Below are positions 51,142 to 59,785 of a DNA stretch of 64,000 nt, one piece after another. The notes under the pieces are model-generated. The model was not told the DNA's origin. It did not search any database and saw nothing but the letters and a program-made list of their open reading frames with translations. The position numbers were made by a program, and so were the translations under genes. Position 1 is the stretch's first letter, and each line of letters starts with the position of its first letter. Where the stretch lies: NCBI GenBank assembly GCA_021786375.1, contig JAJYNL010000044.1:1-64000 (forward strand). Reading direction: 5' to 3'. This stretch comes from Actinomycetes bacterium (lineage in GTDB: Bacteria; Actinomycetota; Acidimicrobiia; Acidimicrobiales; Acidimicrobiaceae).

Positions 51142-51903
51142 GTGTACGCAGCCGAACGACGTCAGTGGATCGTGGATCGCGTGAGGGCCAACGGCCGCGT
51201 GGATGTCGCCTCCCTTGCTAGTGAACTCGAGGTGACACCTGAGACCATTCGCCGTGACCTGAGCGCGCTGGAGGACGCCGGGCTATTGAGGCGCGCCCAT
51301 GGTGGCGCCATCCCCATCGAGAGACTCCGCTTCGAGCAGGAGTTGAGTTCGCGCGACATCCTCCTTGCGGAGGAGAAGGATGCCATTGCGCATAGAGCCC
51401 TGGCATACGTTCCGGCAGGCGGTTCCATCCTGCTCGACGCTGGGTCGACCACGGCGCGCCTGGCAAGGGCCCTCTCACCAACGGAGGAGCTTACGGTCGT
51501 CACCAACTCCGTACCGATCGCCCACGAATTAGGAATGCGGGAGAACTATCAGCTGTATTGCGTTGGAGGGCGCATCCGTTCCAAGACGATGGCGGCGGTC
51601 GACGCGTGGGCGGTGCATTCCCTTTCCGAGGTCAACGTGAATGTGGCCTTTATCGGGACCAACGGGATCAACCTGGCACGGGGACTCTCCACGGCTGACA
51701 CCGCGGAGGCCGCGGTGAAAAGGGCGATGATCGCCAGTGCCGAGACGGTGGTGGTGCTCGCCGACCATAGCAAGTGGGGCGAGCAGAAGTTCGCCACGTT
51801 CGCTTCACTGGACGCCGTGGATGTCATCATCACCGATGGCGGGGCTCCTCACGACCTCGTCGCGGAAGTCGAAGCCGTCGGCCCGAAGGTGGTGATCGCG
51901 TGA
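51142..51903 (+). CDS. fruR: DeoR-family repressor of the fructose operon
   Basis: A 253-residue DeoR regulator. Seen: the helix-turn-helix AAERRQWIVDRVRANGRVDV with VTPETIRRDLSALE, and the sugar-phosphate-sensing domain with GSTTARLARAL, TNSVPIAHEL, FIGTNGIN and the late ADHSKWGEQKFATFA. It should sense fructose 1-phosphate and repress its own operon; this is inferred from its place as first gene. GTG at 51142. Its stop overlaps the fruK start by 4 bases (GTGA). Confidence 0.92.
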   Translation: MYAAERRQWIVDRVRANGRVDVASLASELEVTPETIRRDLSALEDAGLLRRAHGGAIPIERLRFEQELSSRDILLAEEKDAIAHRALAYVPAGGSILLDAGSTTARLARALSPTEELTVVTNSVPIAHELGMRENYQLYCVGGRIRSKTMAAVDAWAVHSLSEVNVNVAFIGTNGINLARGLSTADTAEAAVKRAMIASAETVVVLADHSKWGEQKFATFASLDAVDVIITDGGAPHDLVAEVEAVGPKVVIA

Positions 51904-52838
51904 TCGCGACCTTTACCCCCAATCCGTCCTTGGATCGCACCCTGGAGGTGGATTCGCTGGTACGGGGAGGCGTGGTGCGCGCCAACAGGTTGCGTCTCGA
52001 CCCGGGGGGCAAGGGGGTGAACGTCGCGCGCGTGCTTGCCTCCGCCGGCCTATCGACGTTGGCCATCTTTCCCTGCGGCAAGGACGACCTTGACTTCATA
52101 CACCTGCTCGAGGCTGCGCACGTACCCTGCCGGGTGGTTCCAATCGCCGGCAGGATCCGCCAGAATATTTCCATCCTGGAGCCGGAGGGGGTTATAACCC
52201 ATCTCAATGAGCCCGGCCCGAGGATCACGGCCGCGGAGGTCGCCTCGCTCCTTGCGGCGGTGTCCGATTCCGCTCGTGGAGCGGCGTGGATCTGCGCCTC
52301 GGGCTCGCTCCCTCCCGGACAGGACCCAGATCTCTATCACCAGGTGGCGCGGTTGGCACACGAAAATGGCTCAAAGGTCGCGGTGGACACCTCAGGAGAG
52401 CCCCTCACCAGGGCGGTGAACGGCGGAGTCGACCTGATCAAGCCCAATCGGCACGAGCTGGAGGAGGCCGTTTCCGGCGAGATCGCCACCCTTGGCGACG
52501 CCATCGATGCGGCACTGGCGCTGCATCGTGGCGGCAGCGGCGCCGTGCTAGCCAGCCTGGGCGCCGATGGCGCCGTACTGGTGGAGGACGGACGATTCTG
52601 GCATGCCGAAGCCCCGGTGTCCGAAGTCGTTTCCAATGTCGGCGCGGGCGATGCCTTGCTCGCGGGCTTTCTTGCCGCGGGCGGCAGGGGACCATCGGCG
52701 TTGGCGGAGGGAATCGCCTGGGCGGTGGCAAAGATCTCACTCCCTGGTTCGCAGATGCCGCGATCGGATCAGATCGAGCGCTCTCTGGTCGCAGTGAGCT
52801 ACGAGCCGGAGAAATCACGAAAGTTGAAGGAGGGCTGA
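51900..52838 (+). CDS. fruK: 1-phosphofructokinase
   Basis: A 312-residue PfkB-family kinase turning fructose 1-phosphate into fructose 1,6-bisphosphate. Seen: IATFTPNPSLDRTLEVDSL, GGKGVNVARVLASAG (PfkB signature 1), LIKPNRHELEEAV, and NVGAGDALLAGFLAAGG (signature 2 with catalytic Asp). GTG at 51900 overlaps the fruR stop. The product of the PTS transporter downstream is its substrate. Confidence 0.93.
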   Translation: MIATFTPNPSLDRTLEVDSLVRGGVVRANRLRLDPGGKGVNVARVLASAGLSTLAIFPCGKDDLDFIHLLEAAHVPCRVVPIAGRIRQNISILEPEGVITHLNEPGPRITAAEVASLLAAVSDSARGAAWICASGSLPPGQDPDLYHQVARLAHENGSKVAVDTSGEPLTRAVNGGVDLIKPNRHELEEAVSGEIATLGDAIDAALALHRGGSGAVLASLGADGAVLVEDGRFWHAEAPVSEVVSNVGAGDALLAGFLAAGGRGPSALAEGIAWAVAKISLPGSQMPRSDQIERSLVAVSYEPEKSRKLKEG

Positions 52839-52839
52839 G

Positions 52840-53289
52840 GTGCCGGAGTTAATCGACGAGTCGATGGTGGTGTTGGACCTGCAGGCACGGGACAAGGATT
52901 CGGCGGTGCATGTCCTGGCGGAACGGCTGGCACTGGCAGGAAGAGTGACCGACATTGAGCAGTTCCTGGCCGACGTTCGGGCAAGGGAGCAGGTCATGCC
53001 GACGGGATTGGAAGGAGGGATTGGCATCCCGCATGCGCGGTCCTCTGCTGTAACCGCTCCCTCTCTGGCCTTCGGACGCAGTCATATCCGTGTGGATTTC
53101 GGAGCCGGCGACGGCCCGGCGGATCTCATTTTCCTGATTGCGGCGCCGGCCGAGGGCGGCGCCGAGCACATGACCATCCTTGCCTCGCTGGCGCGCCGGC
53201 TGGTTCACGGCTCTTTCCTGGAGTCGCTGAGAAGCCTGGCGAGCCCGACCGAGGTGGCCGAACTAATCAATCGGGAGGTGGGCGGCTAG
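52840..53289 (+). CDS. PTS fructose-specific EIIA component
   Basis: A 149-residue EIIA of the fructose/mannitol type. The phosphorylated His lies in GGIGIPHARSSAV, near residue 66. It passes phosphate from HPr to the EIIB domain encoded next. One base separates its GTG from the fruK stop. It is a separate protein here, whereas many fructose systems fuse IIA to IIBC or HPr. Confidence 0.93.
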   Translation: MPELIDESMVVLDLQARDKDSAVHVLAERLALAGRVTDIEQFLADVRAREQVMPTGLEGGIGIPHARSSAVTAPSLAFGRSHIRVDFGAGDGPADLIFLIAAPAEGGAEHMTILASLARRLVHGSFLESLRSLASPTEVAELINREVGG

Positions 53290-53363
53290 GGGGCGTGTCT
53301 AGAGAAGCGAATTGGCCAGGCAAATATCAACCCTCCTAGAGGGAGAAGGGACAGGGGGAAGAA

Positions 53364-54857
53364 GTGAGAATTGTCGCCGTGACATCGTGCCCGACCGGCA
53401 TCGCGCACACCTACATGGCCGCGGAGGCCCTGGAGGAGGCCGCGCGTGCCGCGGGTGACACCATAGAGGTCGAGACGCAGGGGGCTGCGGGCATGACCAA
53501 GCTCGCGCCGGAAGCCATAGCCGCCGCGGACGTGGTCGTGCTCGCCGCGGACGTGGAAGTGAGGGAGCGGGAGCGCTTCGGCGGAAAGCCGATCGTGGAG
53601 GTGGCGGTCTCGACCGCCATTAACTCGGCAGCGGCGGTGCTCGAAGAGGCAAGGTCCAAACTGGCGAGTTCCGGGTCCGCCGAACCCGCCCCTAAGAGCG
53701 CCACGCCGCCCGTCACGCCAGTTGCCGCAGCCGGGTTCGGGACCAGGCTGCGCCAATGGCTGATGACGGGTGTCAGCTACATGATCCCATTCGTTGCTGC
53801 CGGTGGAATCCTGATAGCCGTCTCATTCATTATCGCAGGTCCGCAGGTGGCGATGGCCGTCAACGGCGGGGTCTTCCACGGCGTCCACTACGCCGGCGCC
53901 TCCTCGATCACGGCCATTTATCACACGGCAGGAATTGGGGGCGTGCTATTCGAAATCGGAGGAATCGCCTTCTCGATGCTGGTCCCCATCCTGGCCGGCT
54001 TCATCGCCTACGGGATGGCCGATCGGCAGGGACTGGTGCCCGGTGTCATTGGCGGTCTGATCGCGGTTGACGTCCATGCCGGCTTCCTGGGTGGGATTAT
54101 CGCCGGTTTGCTGGCCGGCGCCACTGTCAGGCTGATTCTCAAGGTGCCGGTGCCACGGGTCATCTCCGGCATGATGCCGATCGTGGTGGTGCCGCTCATC
54201 TCGGCAACCGTCGTAGGCGTGCTGATGCTGCTGGTGATCGGCAATCCGGTCTCCTTCGTGATGACCGAGATCACCAACTGGCTGAACGGCCTCTCGGGCG
54301 CAAACGCAATCGGGCTGGGAGCGCTGCTCGGACTGATGATGGCCTTCGACATGGGCGGGCCGGTCAACAAGGTCGCCTACACCTTCGCCGTTGCAGGCCT
54401 GGCCTCGGGAGGCATCGGAGGCCAGAAGGTCATGGCGGCGGTGATGGCCGCCGGAATGGTCCCGCCTCTCGCGCTGGCGCTGGCCACCGTGGTTAGGCGC
54501 GGCCTCTTCAGCGACGCGGAGCGCAAGGCGGGGGAGGCGGCCTGGCTGCTTGGCGCATCCTTCATCACCGAAGGTGCGATACCTTTCGCCGCAGCTGATC
54601 CCCTCAGGGTCATCCCCTCGATCATGGCGGGAAGCGCCGTAACCGGTGCACTTTCGATGGCCTTCTCCGCAAGCTCTCCCGCGCCCCACGGAGGCATCTG
54701 GGTGGTCGGACTCCTCGGTCACTGGCCCCTCTGGATCCTGGCAATTGCCGCGGGCACCCTGGTGGGCTGCGCCTTTGTCATCGCGCTCAAGTCGCTGCGC
54801 CGCAGCACCCCTACGCCCGTCCCCGTCGTCAGCCTCCTGGAGGTTGCCAATGCCTGA
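53364..54857 (+). CDS. fruA: PTS fructose-specific EIIBC component
   Basis: A 497-residue transporter. EIIB domain (1-100) has the phosphorylated Cys in VAVTSCPTGIAHTYMAAEAL; a Pro/Ala linker follows; EIIC (about 125-485) has around nine membrane helices with typical loops (PFVAAGGILIAVSF, MAFDMGGPVNKVAYTF, FITEGAIPFAAADP, SSPAPHGGIWV). It imports fructose and phosphorylates it at C1. GTG at 53364 with GGGGGAAG upstream. It overlaps the HPr gene by 8 bases. Confidence 0.94.
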   Translation: MRIVAVTSCPTGIAHTYMAAEALEEAARAAGDTIEVETQGAAGMTKLAPEAIAAADVVVLAADVEVRERERFGGKPIVEVAVSTAINSAAAVLEEARSKLASSGSAEPAPKSATPPVTPVAAAGFGTRLRQWLMTGVSYMIPFVAAGGILIAVSFIIAGPQVAMAVNGGVFHGVHYAGASSITAIYHTAGIGGVLFEIGGIAFSMLVPILAGFIAYGMADRQGLVPGVIGGLIAVDVHAGFLGGIIAGLLAGATVRLILKVPVPRVISGMMPIVVVPLISATVVGVLMLLVIGNPVSFVMTEITNWLNGLSGANAIGLGALLGLMMAFDMGGPVNKVAYTFAVAGLASGGIGGQKVMAAVMAAGMVPPLALALATVVRRGLFSDAERKAGEAAWLLGASFITEGAIPFAAADPLRVIPSIMAGSAVTGALSMAFSASSPAPHGGIWVVGLLGHWPLWILAIAAGTLVGCAFVIALKSLRRSTPTPVPVVSLLEVANA

Positions 54858-55125
54858 GATCCATGCCATAGTCGGATCAACTGTGGGCCTGCATGCGCGC
54901 CCGGCGGCCCTGTTTGCGGCCGCTGCCGCCGCCGCGCCGGTGCCGATCTCGATTTGTAAGCCGGGTGGCGAGCCGGTGGATGCACGCAGCATCCTCTCGG
55001 TGCTGACGCTGGATGCCCGATGCGGCGACGAACTGATACTCACAGCCGAAGGGCCCGGCGCCGAGGAGGCGCTGGCCTCGGTGGCCAGTGTGCTCGAGAC
55101 CAACCACGACCAGGCGGAGGCGTAG
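54850..55125 (+). CDS. ptsH: Phosphocarrier protein HPr
   Basis: A 91-residue HPr. The active His is in STVGLHARPAALF near residue 15. A Ser at the regulatory position is present (VDARSILSVLT), but no HPr kinase is seen in the window. It accepts phosphate from EI and hands it to EIIA. Start ATG at 54850 overlaps the fruA stop. Confidence 0.94.
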   Translation: MPEIHAIVGSTVGLHARPAALFAAAAAAAPVPISICKPGGEPVDARSILSVLTLDARCGDELILTAEGPGAEEALASVASVLETNHDQAEA

Positions 55126-55129
55126 GGCC

Positions 55130-56809
55130 GTGGGTGGGCCGGCGGTGCACTTGAAGGGAATCGGTGTTAGCCCGGGCGTGGTCGTCGGACGGGTGGCCAA
55201 GCTCTCACCACCGCCGGTGCTTCCGGCAGGCCTGGCACCTGATGGAGACCCCGAGACCGAGGTGCAGCGGACGCGCCAGGCGTTGAGCAGGGTCCGCGAT
55301 GAGCTCGGCGAACGCAGCGCGCACGCCGCCTCGGTGGCGGTCGATGTCCTGGCGGCCCAGGCCGCCATGGCGGCGGATCCGGTTCTGGCCGCAAGCATCT
55401 TCGGCAAGATCCGCGACGGCGAGGCCGCGCCGACGGCGGTGAAGGACGCCCTGGCGGCCTTCCGGGAGCAGCTGCTCTCCATCGGAGGGTACCTGGCCGA
55501 GAGGGCGGCCGACCTGGACGACATTGGGAACCGGGTGATCTCGGTACTGCTGGGACTGCCGATGCCGGGACTGCCCATTCGCGATGAGCCTTTCGTCCTG
55601 CTGGCCCAGGATCTGGCGCCTGCCGACACCGCCACCCTGGATGCATCCAGCGTGCTGGCGATAGTGACCGAGCAAGGCGGCCCGACCAGCCACACCGCGA
55701 TCATCGCCAAGTCTCTCGGAATCCCTGCCGTGGTTGCCTGCAAGGGGGCATTCGCCGTCGAGGACGGCGCAAGGATGCTGGTGGACGGGATGAGCGGTGC
55801 CGTGGTCACCGAGCCCACCGAGGAGGAGGTCTCCGATCGGGTGGGGAGGCTTGCCAGGCGACGCGCGGCGGTTACGGAGTACTCCGGCCCGGGCCGGCTC
55901 GCCGACGGCTCTCGAATCCAGCTTCTCGTCAACGTCGGAACCTCGGCGGACATCGAGAGGGCCGGCCACGCGGATTGCGAAGGCGTTGGTCTCTTCCGCA
56001 CCGAGTTTCTTTTTCTGGATCGCTCCAGCGCCCCCGGCGTCCAGGAACAGCGCGGAACCTACCGCCGCCTATTCGAAAGTTTCAGTGGTCGAAAGGTGGT
56101 TGTCCGGACCCTCGATGCCGGTGCTGACAAGCCGCTTGCCTTTGCCCGCATGGCCGATGAGCCCAACCCAGCCCTCGGCATGCGCGGCTACCGGACGGCG
56201 CGCTACCTCCCGGACCTGCTGGAGGACCAGCTGAGGGCGATTTCGCGCGCGGCAATGGGCAGCGGCACGGACGTCTGGGTGATGGCCCCCATGGTTGCCA
56301 CTCCCGCCGAAGCCGCTGAGTTTGCCAAGCGTGCTCACGAGCTGGGGCTACCCCTGGCGGGCGCGATGGTCGAGGTTCCGGCCGCCGCGCTTCGCGCCGA
56401 CCATCTCCTGAGGACGGCGGACTTTCTCTCGATCGGTACCAACGATTTGTCGCAGTACACATATGCCATGGATAGGGAGACCGGTGCCATTCCGGAGTTG
56501 CTGGACCCATGGCAGCCGGCCCTTTTGGAGCTGGTGCGGTTAACTGCCGCCGCCGGGAGGCGGGCAGACAAACCCGTGGGGGTCTGCGGCGAGGCGGCAA
56601 GCGATCCGCAGCTGGCGGTGGTCTTTGCCGGGATGGGTGTCACCAGCCTTTCGATGGCGCCGGTGAGTTTGGCCGAGGTCCGGGCCGAGCTTTCCCTGTA
56701 CACGTATGCCCAGTGCCGCAGGGCGGCCGAGATGGCGTTGTCCGAGCAAGATGGCGAATCCGCGCGTGCGGTAGTGGGAGCCTACCTCGACTCGCTTCTC
56801 GCCGGCTAG
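55130..56809 (+). CDS. ptsI: PTS enzyme I (phosphoenolpyruvate-protein phosphotransferase)
   Basis: A 559-residue enzyme that autophosphorylates with phosphoenolpyruvate. Seen: VHLKGIGVSPGVVVG at the start, the His motif GGPTSHTAIIAKSLGIPAVV, GVGLFRTEFLFLDRS, LGMRGYRTARY and FLSIGTNDLSQYTYAMDR. GTG at 55130, four bases after HPr stops. Having EI and HPr inside the sugar operon suggests this may be the main PTS of the cell. Its TAG shares the bases CTAG (56806-56809) with the stop of the convergent ATPase gene. Confidence 0.95.
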   Translation: MGGPAVHLKGIGVSPGVVVGRVAKLSPPPVLPAGLAPDGDPETEVQRTRQALSRVRDELGERSAHAASVAVDVLAAQAAMAADPVLAASIFGKIRDGEAAPTAVKDALAAFREQLLSIGGYLAERAADLDDIGNRVISVLLGLPMPGLPIRDEPFVLLAQDLAPADTATLDASSVLAIVTEQGGPTSHTAIIAKSLGIPAVVACKGAFAVEDGARMLVDGMSGAVVTEPTEEEVSDRVGRLARRRAAVTEYSGPGRLADGSRIQLLVNVGTSADIERAGHADCEGVGLFRTEFLFLDRSSAPGVQEQRGTYRRLFESFSGRKVVVRTLDAGADKPLAFARMADEPNPALGMRGYRTARYLPDLLEDQLRAISRAAMGSGTDVWVMAPMVATPAEAAEFAKRAHELGLPLAGAMVEVPAAALRADHLLRTADFLSIGTNDLSQYTYAMDRETGAIPELLDPWQPALLELVRLTAAAGRRADKPVGVCGEAASDPQLAVVFAGMGVTSLSMAPVSLAEVRAELSLYTYAQCRRAAEMALSEQDGESARAVVGAYLDSLLAG

Positions 56810-57897
56810 GGGAGAGCGGGCCGCACCAGCAGTGCTTCGCCCCTGGCGAAGAGCTGTACGGCTGCGCTGTCGGCCACGCCCGCCGCCTCCGCAACCGAGA
56901 CCTCGACTACGATCGCATCGCCGCTCGGGTTGCGAACCGACAGTTTCGTCGACGCGCCCAGGAAGCTCCTGGACAGCACCTCGGACCCCTCCTGGGAGGC
57001 AGGGGTGACTCCCAGCGATTCAGGCCGGATCAGCACCTGCACCCGTGTCCCCGGGCTTAGCGCCGGGCCACTTCGGTAGGCGACTTTGCCCACCATCTCG
57101 ACGTCGACGGTTCCTGTATCCACCACAACACCACGCAGGCGGTTCACGGTGCCGACGAACTCGGCCACGAACTCCGTTGCCGGGCTGGAGTACACCGCCA
57201 GAGGGGTGTCCAGCTGCTCCAGGCGCCCCTGGTGCATCACCGCGATCCTGTCCGCCAGGGCCAGGGCCTCCTCCTGGTCATGGGTTACAAAGAAGGTGGT
57301 GATGCCCAGCTCGAGCTGGATGCGGCGGATCTCCTCCCTTAGCTGCGCGCGCACTTTGGCATCCAAGGCGGAGAGGGGCTCGTCAAGCAACAGGAGCTGC
57401 GGCTTGATGGCGAGCGCCCGGGCCAGGGCGACACGCTGTTGCTGGCCGCCGGACAGCTGATGGGGAAAGCGGTCAGCCATCGAGGTTAGCCCCACCAGGG
57501 AGAGCATCTCCTTGGAACGCTCGGAACGCTCCTTGGCCTTCTGGCCGCGAACCCGCAGCCCGAACTCGACGTTTTCGCGCGTGGTCATGTTGGGGAAGAG
57601 GCTGTAGCTCTGGAAGACCATCCCGATGTTGCGCTTTGCAGCGGGCAGCGAGGTTACGTCCTTCCCACCGATCAGGATGTTGCCCTCATCGGGGGCGTCG
57701 AGCCCGGCCAGCATGCGCAGTGCGGTGGTCTTGCCACAACCCGAGGGACCGAGCAGGACGACCAGCTCACCCGGCTGGGCTCGCATGCTGAGGGACTTGA
57801 GGGCGGTTGTCTCCTTGAAGTAGCGAGATAGGCCACGAAGCTCCACCTCCACACCCCCGCGCCCCAGGTCTATCGCCGCTTCCTTGGTTTCACTCAT
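56806..57897 (-). CDS. ABC transporter ATPase (PotA/FbpC-like)
   Basis: A 363-residue ATPase that drives import. Seen: Walker A GPSGCGKTTALRMLAG, Q-loop VFQSYSLFPNMT, signature LSGGQQQRVALARAL, Walker B LLLLDEPLSALDAKV, switch FFVTHDQEEAL, and a C-terminal TOBE-type domain (about 290-360). The sequence suits the polyamine/iron/phosphonate/thiamine group; the substrate is not fixed. It is the last gene of the four-gene minus-strand importer operon. Confidence 0.93.
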   Translation of the reverse strand: MSETKEAAIDLGRGGVEVELRGLSRYFKETTALKSLSMRAQPGELVVLLGPSGCGKTTALRMLAGLDAPDEGNILIGGKDVTSLPAAKRNIGMVFQSYSLFPNMTTRENVEFGLRVRGQKAKERSERSKEMLSLVGLTSMADRFPHQLSGGQQQRVALARALAIKPQLLLLDEPLSALDAKVRAQLREEIRRIQLELGITTFFVTHDQEEALALADRIAVMHQGRLEQLDTPLAVYSSPATEFVAEFVGTVNRLRGVVVDTGTVDVEMVGKVAYRSGPALSPGTRVQVLIRPESLGVTPASQEGSEVLSRSFLGASTKLSVRNPSGDAIVVEVSVAEAAGVADSAAVQLFARGEALLVRPALP

Positions 57898-57962
57898 TGT
57901 ATGGTCAACTCTTTCTCTGCACTAGGCATGGAGGTTTCCAAGTCTGACGCGCACCCTGCCCT

Positions 57963-58826
57963 TCATTCCGCCACGGCCGACTCGATCGCCGCCTCGACGC
58001 CCGCCCCGCGGCGGCCACCGCGCCGCTGGGAGAAGACAATCATCACCAGGGCCAGGGGAATCCAGGTGAAGATCAGGGCTATTAAGGAAAGTGCCACCGC
58101 CTGGCTTGCTTCGAGCCTGCCGACTTGTACCAGGAAGACAGGGAAGGTTGTGAAGCTGAGCAGTGAGGCCACCGCGAACTCGCCGAGGCAGAACGCGAAG
58201 GTCAGGATGGAGGCACCCAAAAGCCCTGAACGGAGGTTCGGAAGGATGGCGAAGCGCAGAAGCTTGATCCACCCCGCCCCTAGCGACTGTCCGGCATCGA
58301 CCAGGGTCTTCAAGTCGATGCTCTGCACCGCGGAATCGAAGGTTCGATAGCTGTACGGGAGCGCCAGCACCACGTACTCGAGCGCCAGGATCACCGGCGT
58401 GCCGTAGATGATGTTAGGCAGGTTGCGAAAGGAGGTGATAACCCCAAGCGTCACCACTACCGACGGGATCACCAGCGGAAGCAGCGACACCGACTCGAAA
58501 AGGCGGCGCAGCCGGGGTAGGCGTACGTGCACGAAGATGACGGTTGGGATCAACAGCGCCAAGGTGAGTGCGACGGTGCCCACACCCACCTTTACCGACA
58601 GCCACAAGGTGCTCCAGAACTGTGGTGTGCCGAACAGCTGCGTGTAGGCACTGAAGGTGAAGCTGTTGTTGTTGCCCAGGAACGAGAAGCGCGCCGAGGC
58701 GAGGATGGGGATGATGAAGAAGGCACCGACCAGGGTGAGAACGCTGTAGCGAAACGGCTTGCCCAGGCGCAGGACGTTGGAGCCTCCGCCGCCGGCGCGC
58801 TGCAGGTCAGGGGTTACCGTAGCCAC
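57963..58826 (-). CDS. ABC transporter permease 2
   Basis: A 287-residue inner-membrane protein with six helices (for example YSVLTLVGAFFIIPILASA, VALTLALLIPTVIFVHV) and the ATPase-docking EAA-type loop DAGQSLGAGWIKLLRFAILP. It begins 13 bases inside the end of permease 1. Together the two permeases form the transmembrane channel. The C-terminus is a cytoplasmic basic tail. Confidence 0.9.
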   Translation of the reverse strand: MATVTPDLQRAGGGGSNVLRLGKPFRYSVLTLVGAFFIIPILASARFSFLGNNNSFTFSAYTQLFGTPQFWSTLWLSVKVGVGTVALTLALLIPTVIFVHVRLPRLRRLFESVSLLPLVIPSVVVTLGVITSFRNLPNIIYGTPVILALEYVVLALPYSYRTFDSAVQSIDLKTLVDAGQSLGAGWIKLLRFAILPNLRSGLLGASILTFAFCLGEFAVASLLSFTTFPVFLVQVGRLEASQAVALSLIALIFTWIPLALVMIVFSQRRGGRRGAGVEAAIESAVAE

Positions 58827-59755
58827 TTGGAAGCCTTTCGTTGCACGTATGCGTAGAGAAGCGCCGCCACCAGCACGACGACGATCATTCCGGCTCCGAG
58901 CGCGTCGCCGAGGTTGGTTTGGCCGGCCAGCACGTTGCCCGAAATCAGGGAGCCTAGCTGGATCGGGACCAGTGGGATGGTGCCTGACGTCAGGGCTTCG
59001 GCTGTCGCGTAGGCAGCAAACGCGTCAGTGAATAGCACGATGAACGCGGCCAGTATTGGCGGAGTGAGGAGCGGTATCCCCACCCAACGCCAGAATTGGA
59101 AGCGGTTGGCGCCGAGCGAAGCCGAGGCGTCGATCCACTCCTTGCGCAGTGCTTGGATGGGCGGAATCATGATCAGAATCATCAGCGGTATCAGGAAGTA
59201 CTGATAGACGATGGTCAGTCCCATGACAGAGTAGAGCGAAAAGCCGTGCGAGTAGAGGTCGAAGCCGGCTGAGGACAGCAACTTGGTGACCACGCCGAAG
59301 TTGCCCACCGTGGCGATGAACGAGAAGGCGAGCGGTACGCCGCCGGTGTTGGCGAACACCCCGGAACCGGCGGCAACCAGCGACCGGACAATGCGGTTCT
59401 CGGTGGCACTCACGGCGAGAGCCGCGAGCAGGCCGACCACTGCTGCGATGAGTGCCGAGGCGAAGGAGAGCTTTATCGATGCGATGAAGCTCTGCAGGTA
59501 GACGCCGTGCACCGCTTCATCGAAATTGGCCATGGTGAACTGGCCGTTGCCGTTCTTGAAGGCGGTTGCGACGACTGACACCGCTGGAACCAGCAGGAAA
59601 AGCGCAACATACACGAGAAAAGGCAGGGCTCCGATGCTGGTGTGCCAACGTCCTCGGCGCCGAGAACGTCTGGGCCGCATGCTGCCGGCGGGGGCGTCGC
59701 CGTCCCCGCCGGGCACCGTGCCCGAATCACTTCGAAGCTCGTCTGATATTGCCAA
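58814..59755 (-). CDS. ABC transporter permease 1
   Basis: A 313-residue permease with a polar Arg-rich N-terminus (about 1-40), then six helices (SIGALPFLVYVALFLLVPAV is the first) and the EAA loop DASASLGANRFQFWRWVGIP. TTG at 59755 is the only start near the N-terminus. It lies 30 bases after the binding-protein gene. Confidence 0.9.
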   Translation of the reverse strand: MAISDELRSDSGTVPGGDGDAPAGSMRPRRSRRRGRWHTSIGALPFLVYVALFLLVPAVSVVATAFKNGNGQFTMANFDEAVHGVYLQSFIASIKLSFASALIAAVVGLLAALAVSATENRIVRSLVAAGSGVFANTGGVPLAFSFIATVGNFGVVTKLLSSAGFDLYSHGFSLYSVMGLTIVYQYFLIPLMILIMIPPIQALRKEWIDASASLGANRFQFWRWVGIPLLTPPILAAFIVLFTDAFAAYATAEALTSGTIPLVPIQLGSLISGNVLAGQTNLGDALGAGMIVVVLVAALLYAYVQRKASKWLR

Positions 59756-59785
59756 AGGATTACTCCCGGTTGGCGACAGCGGCCA

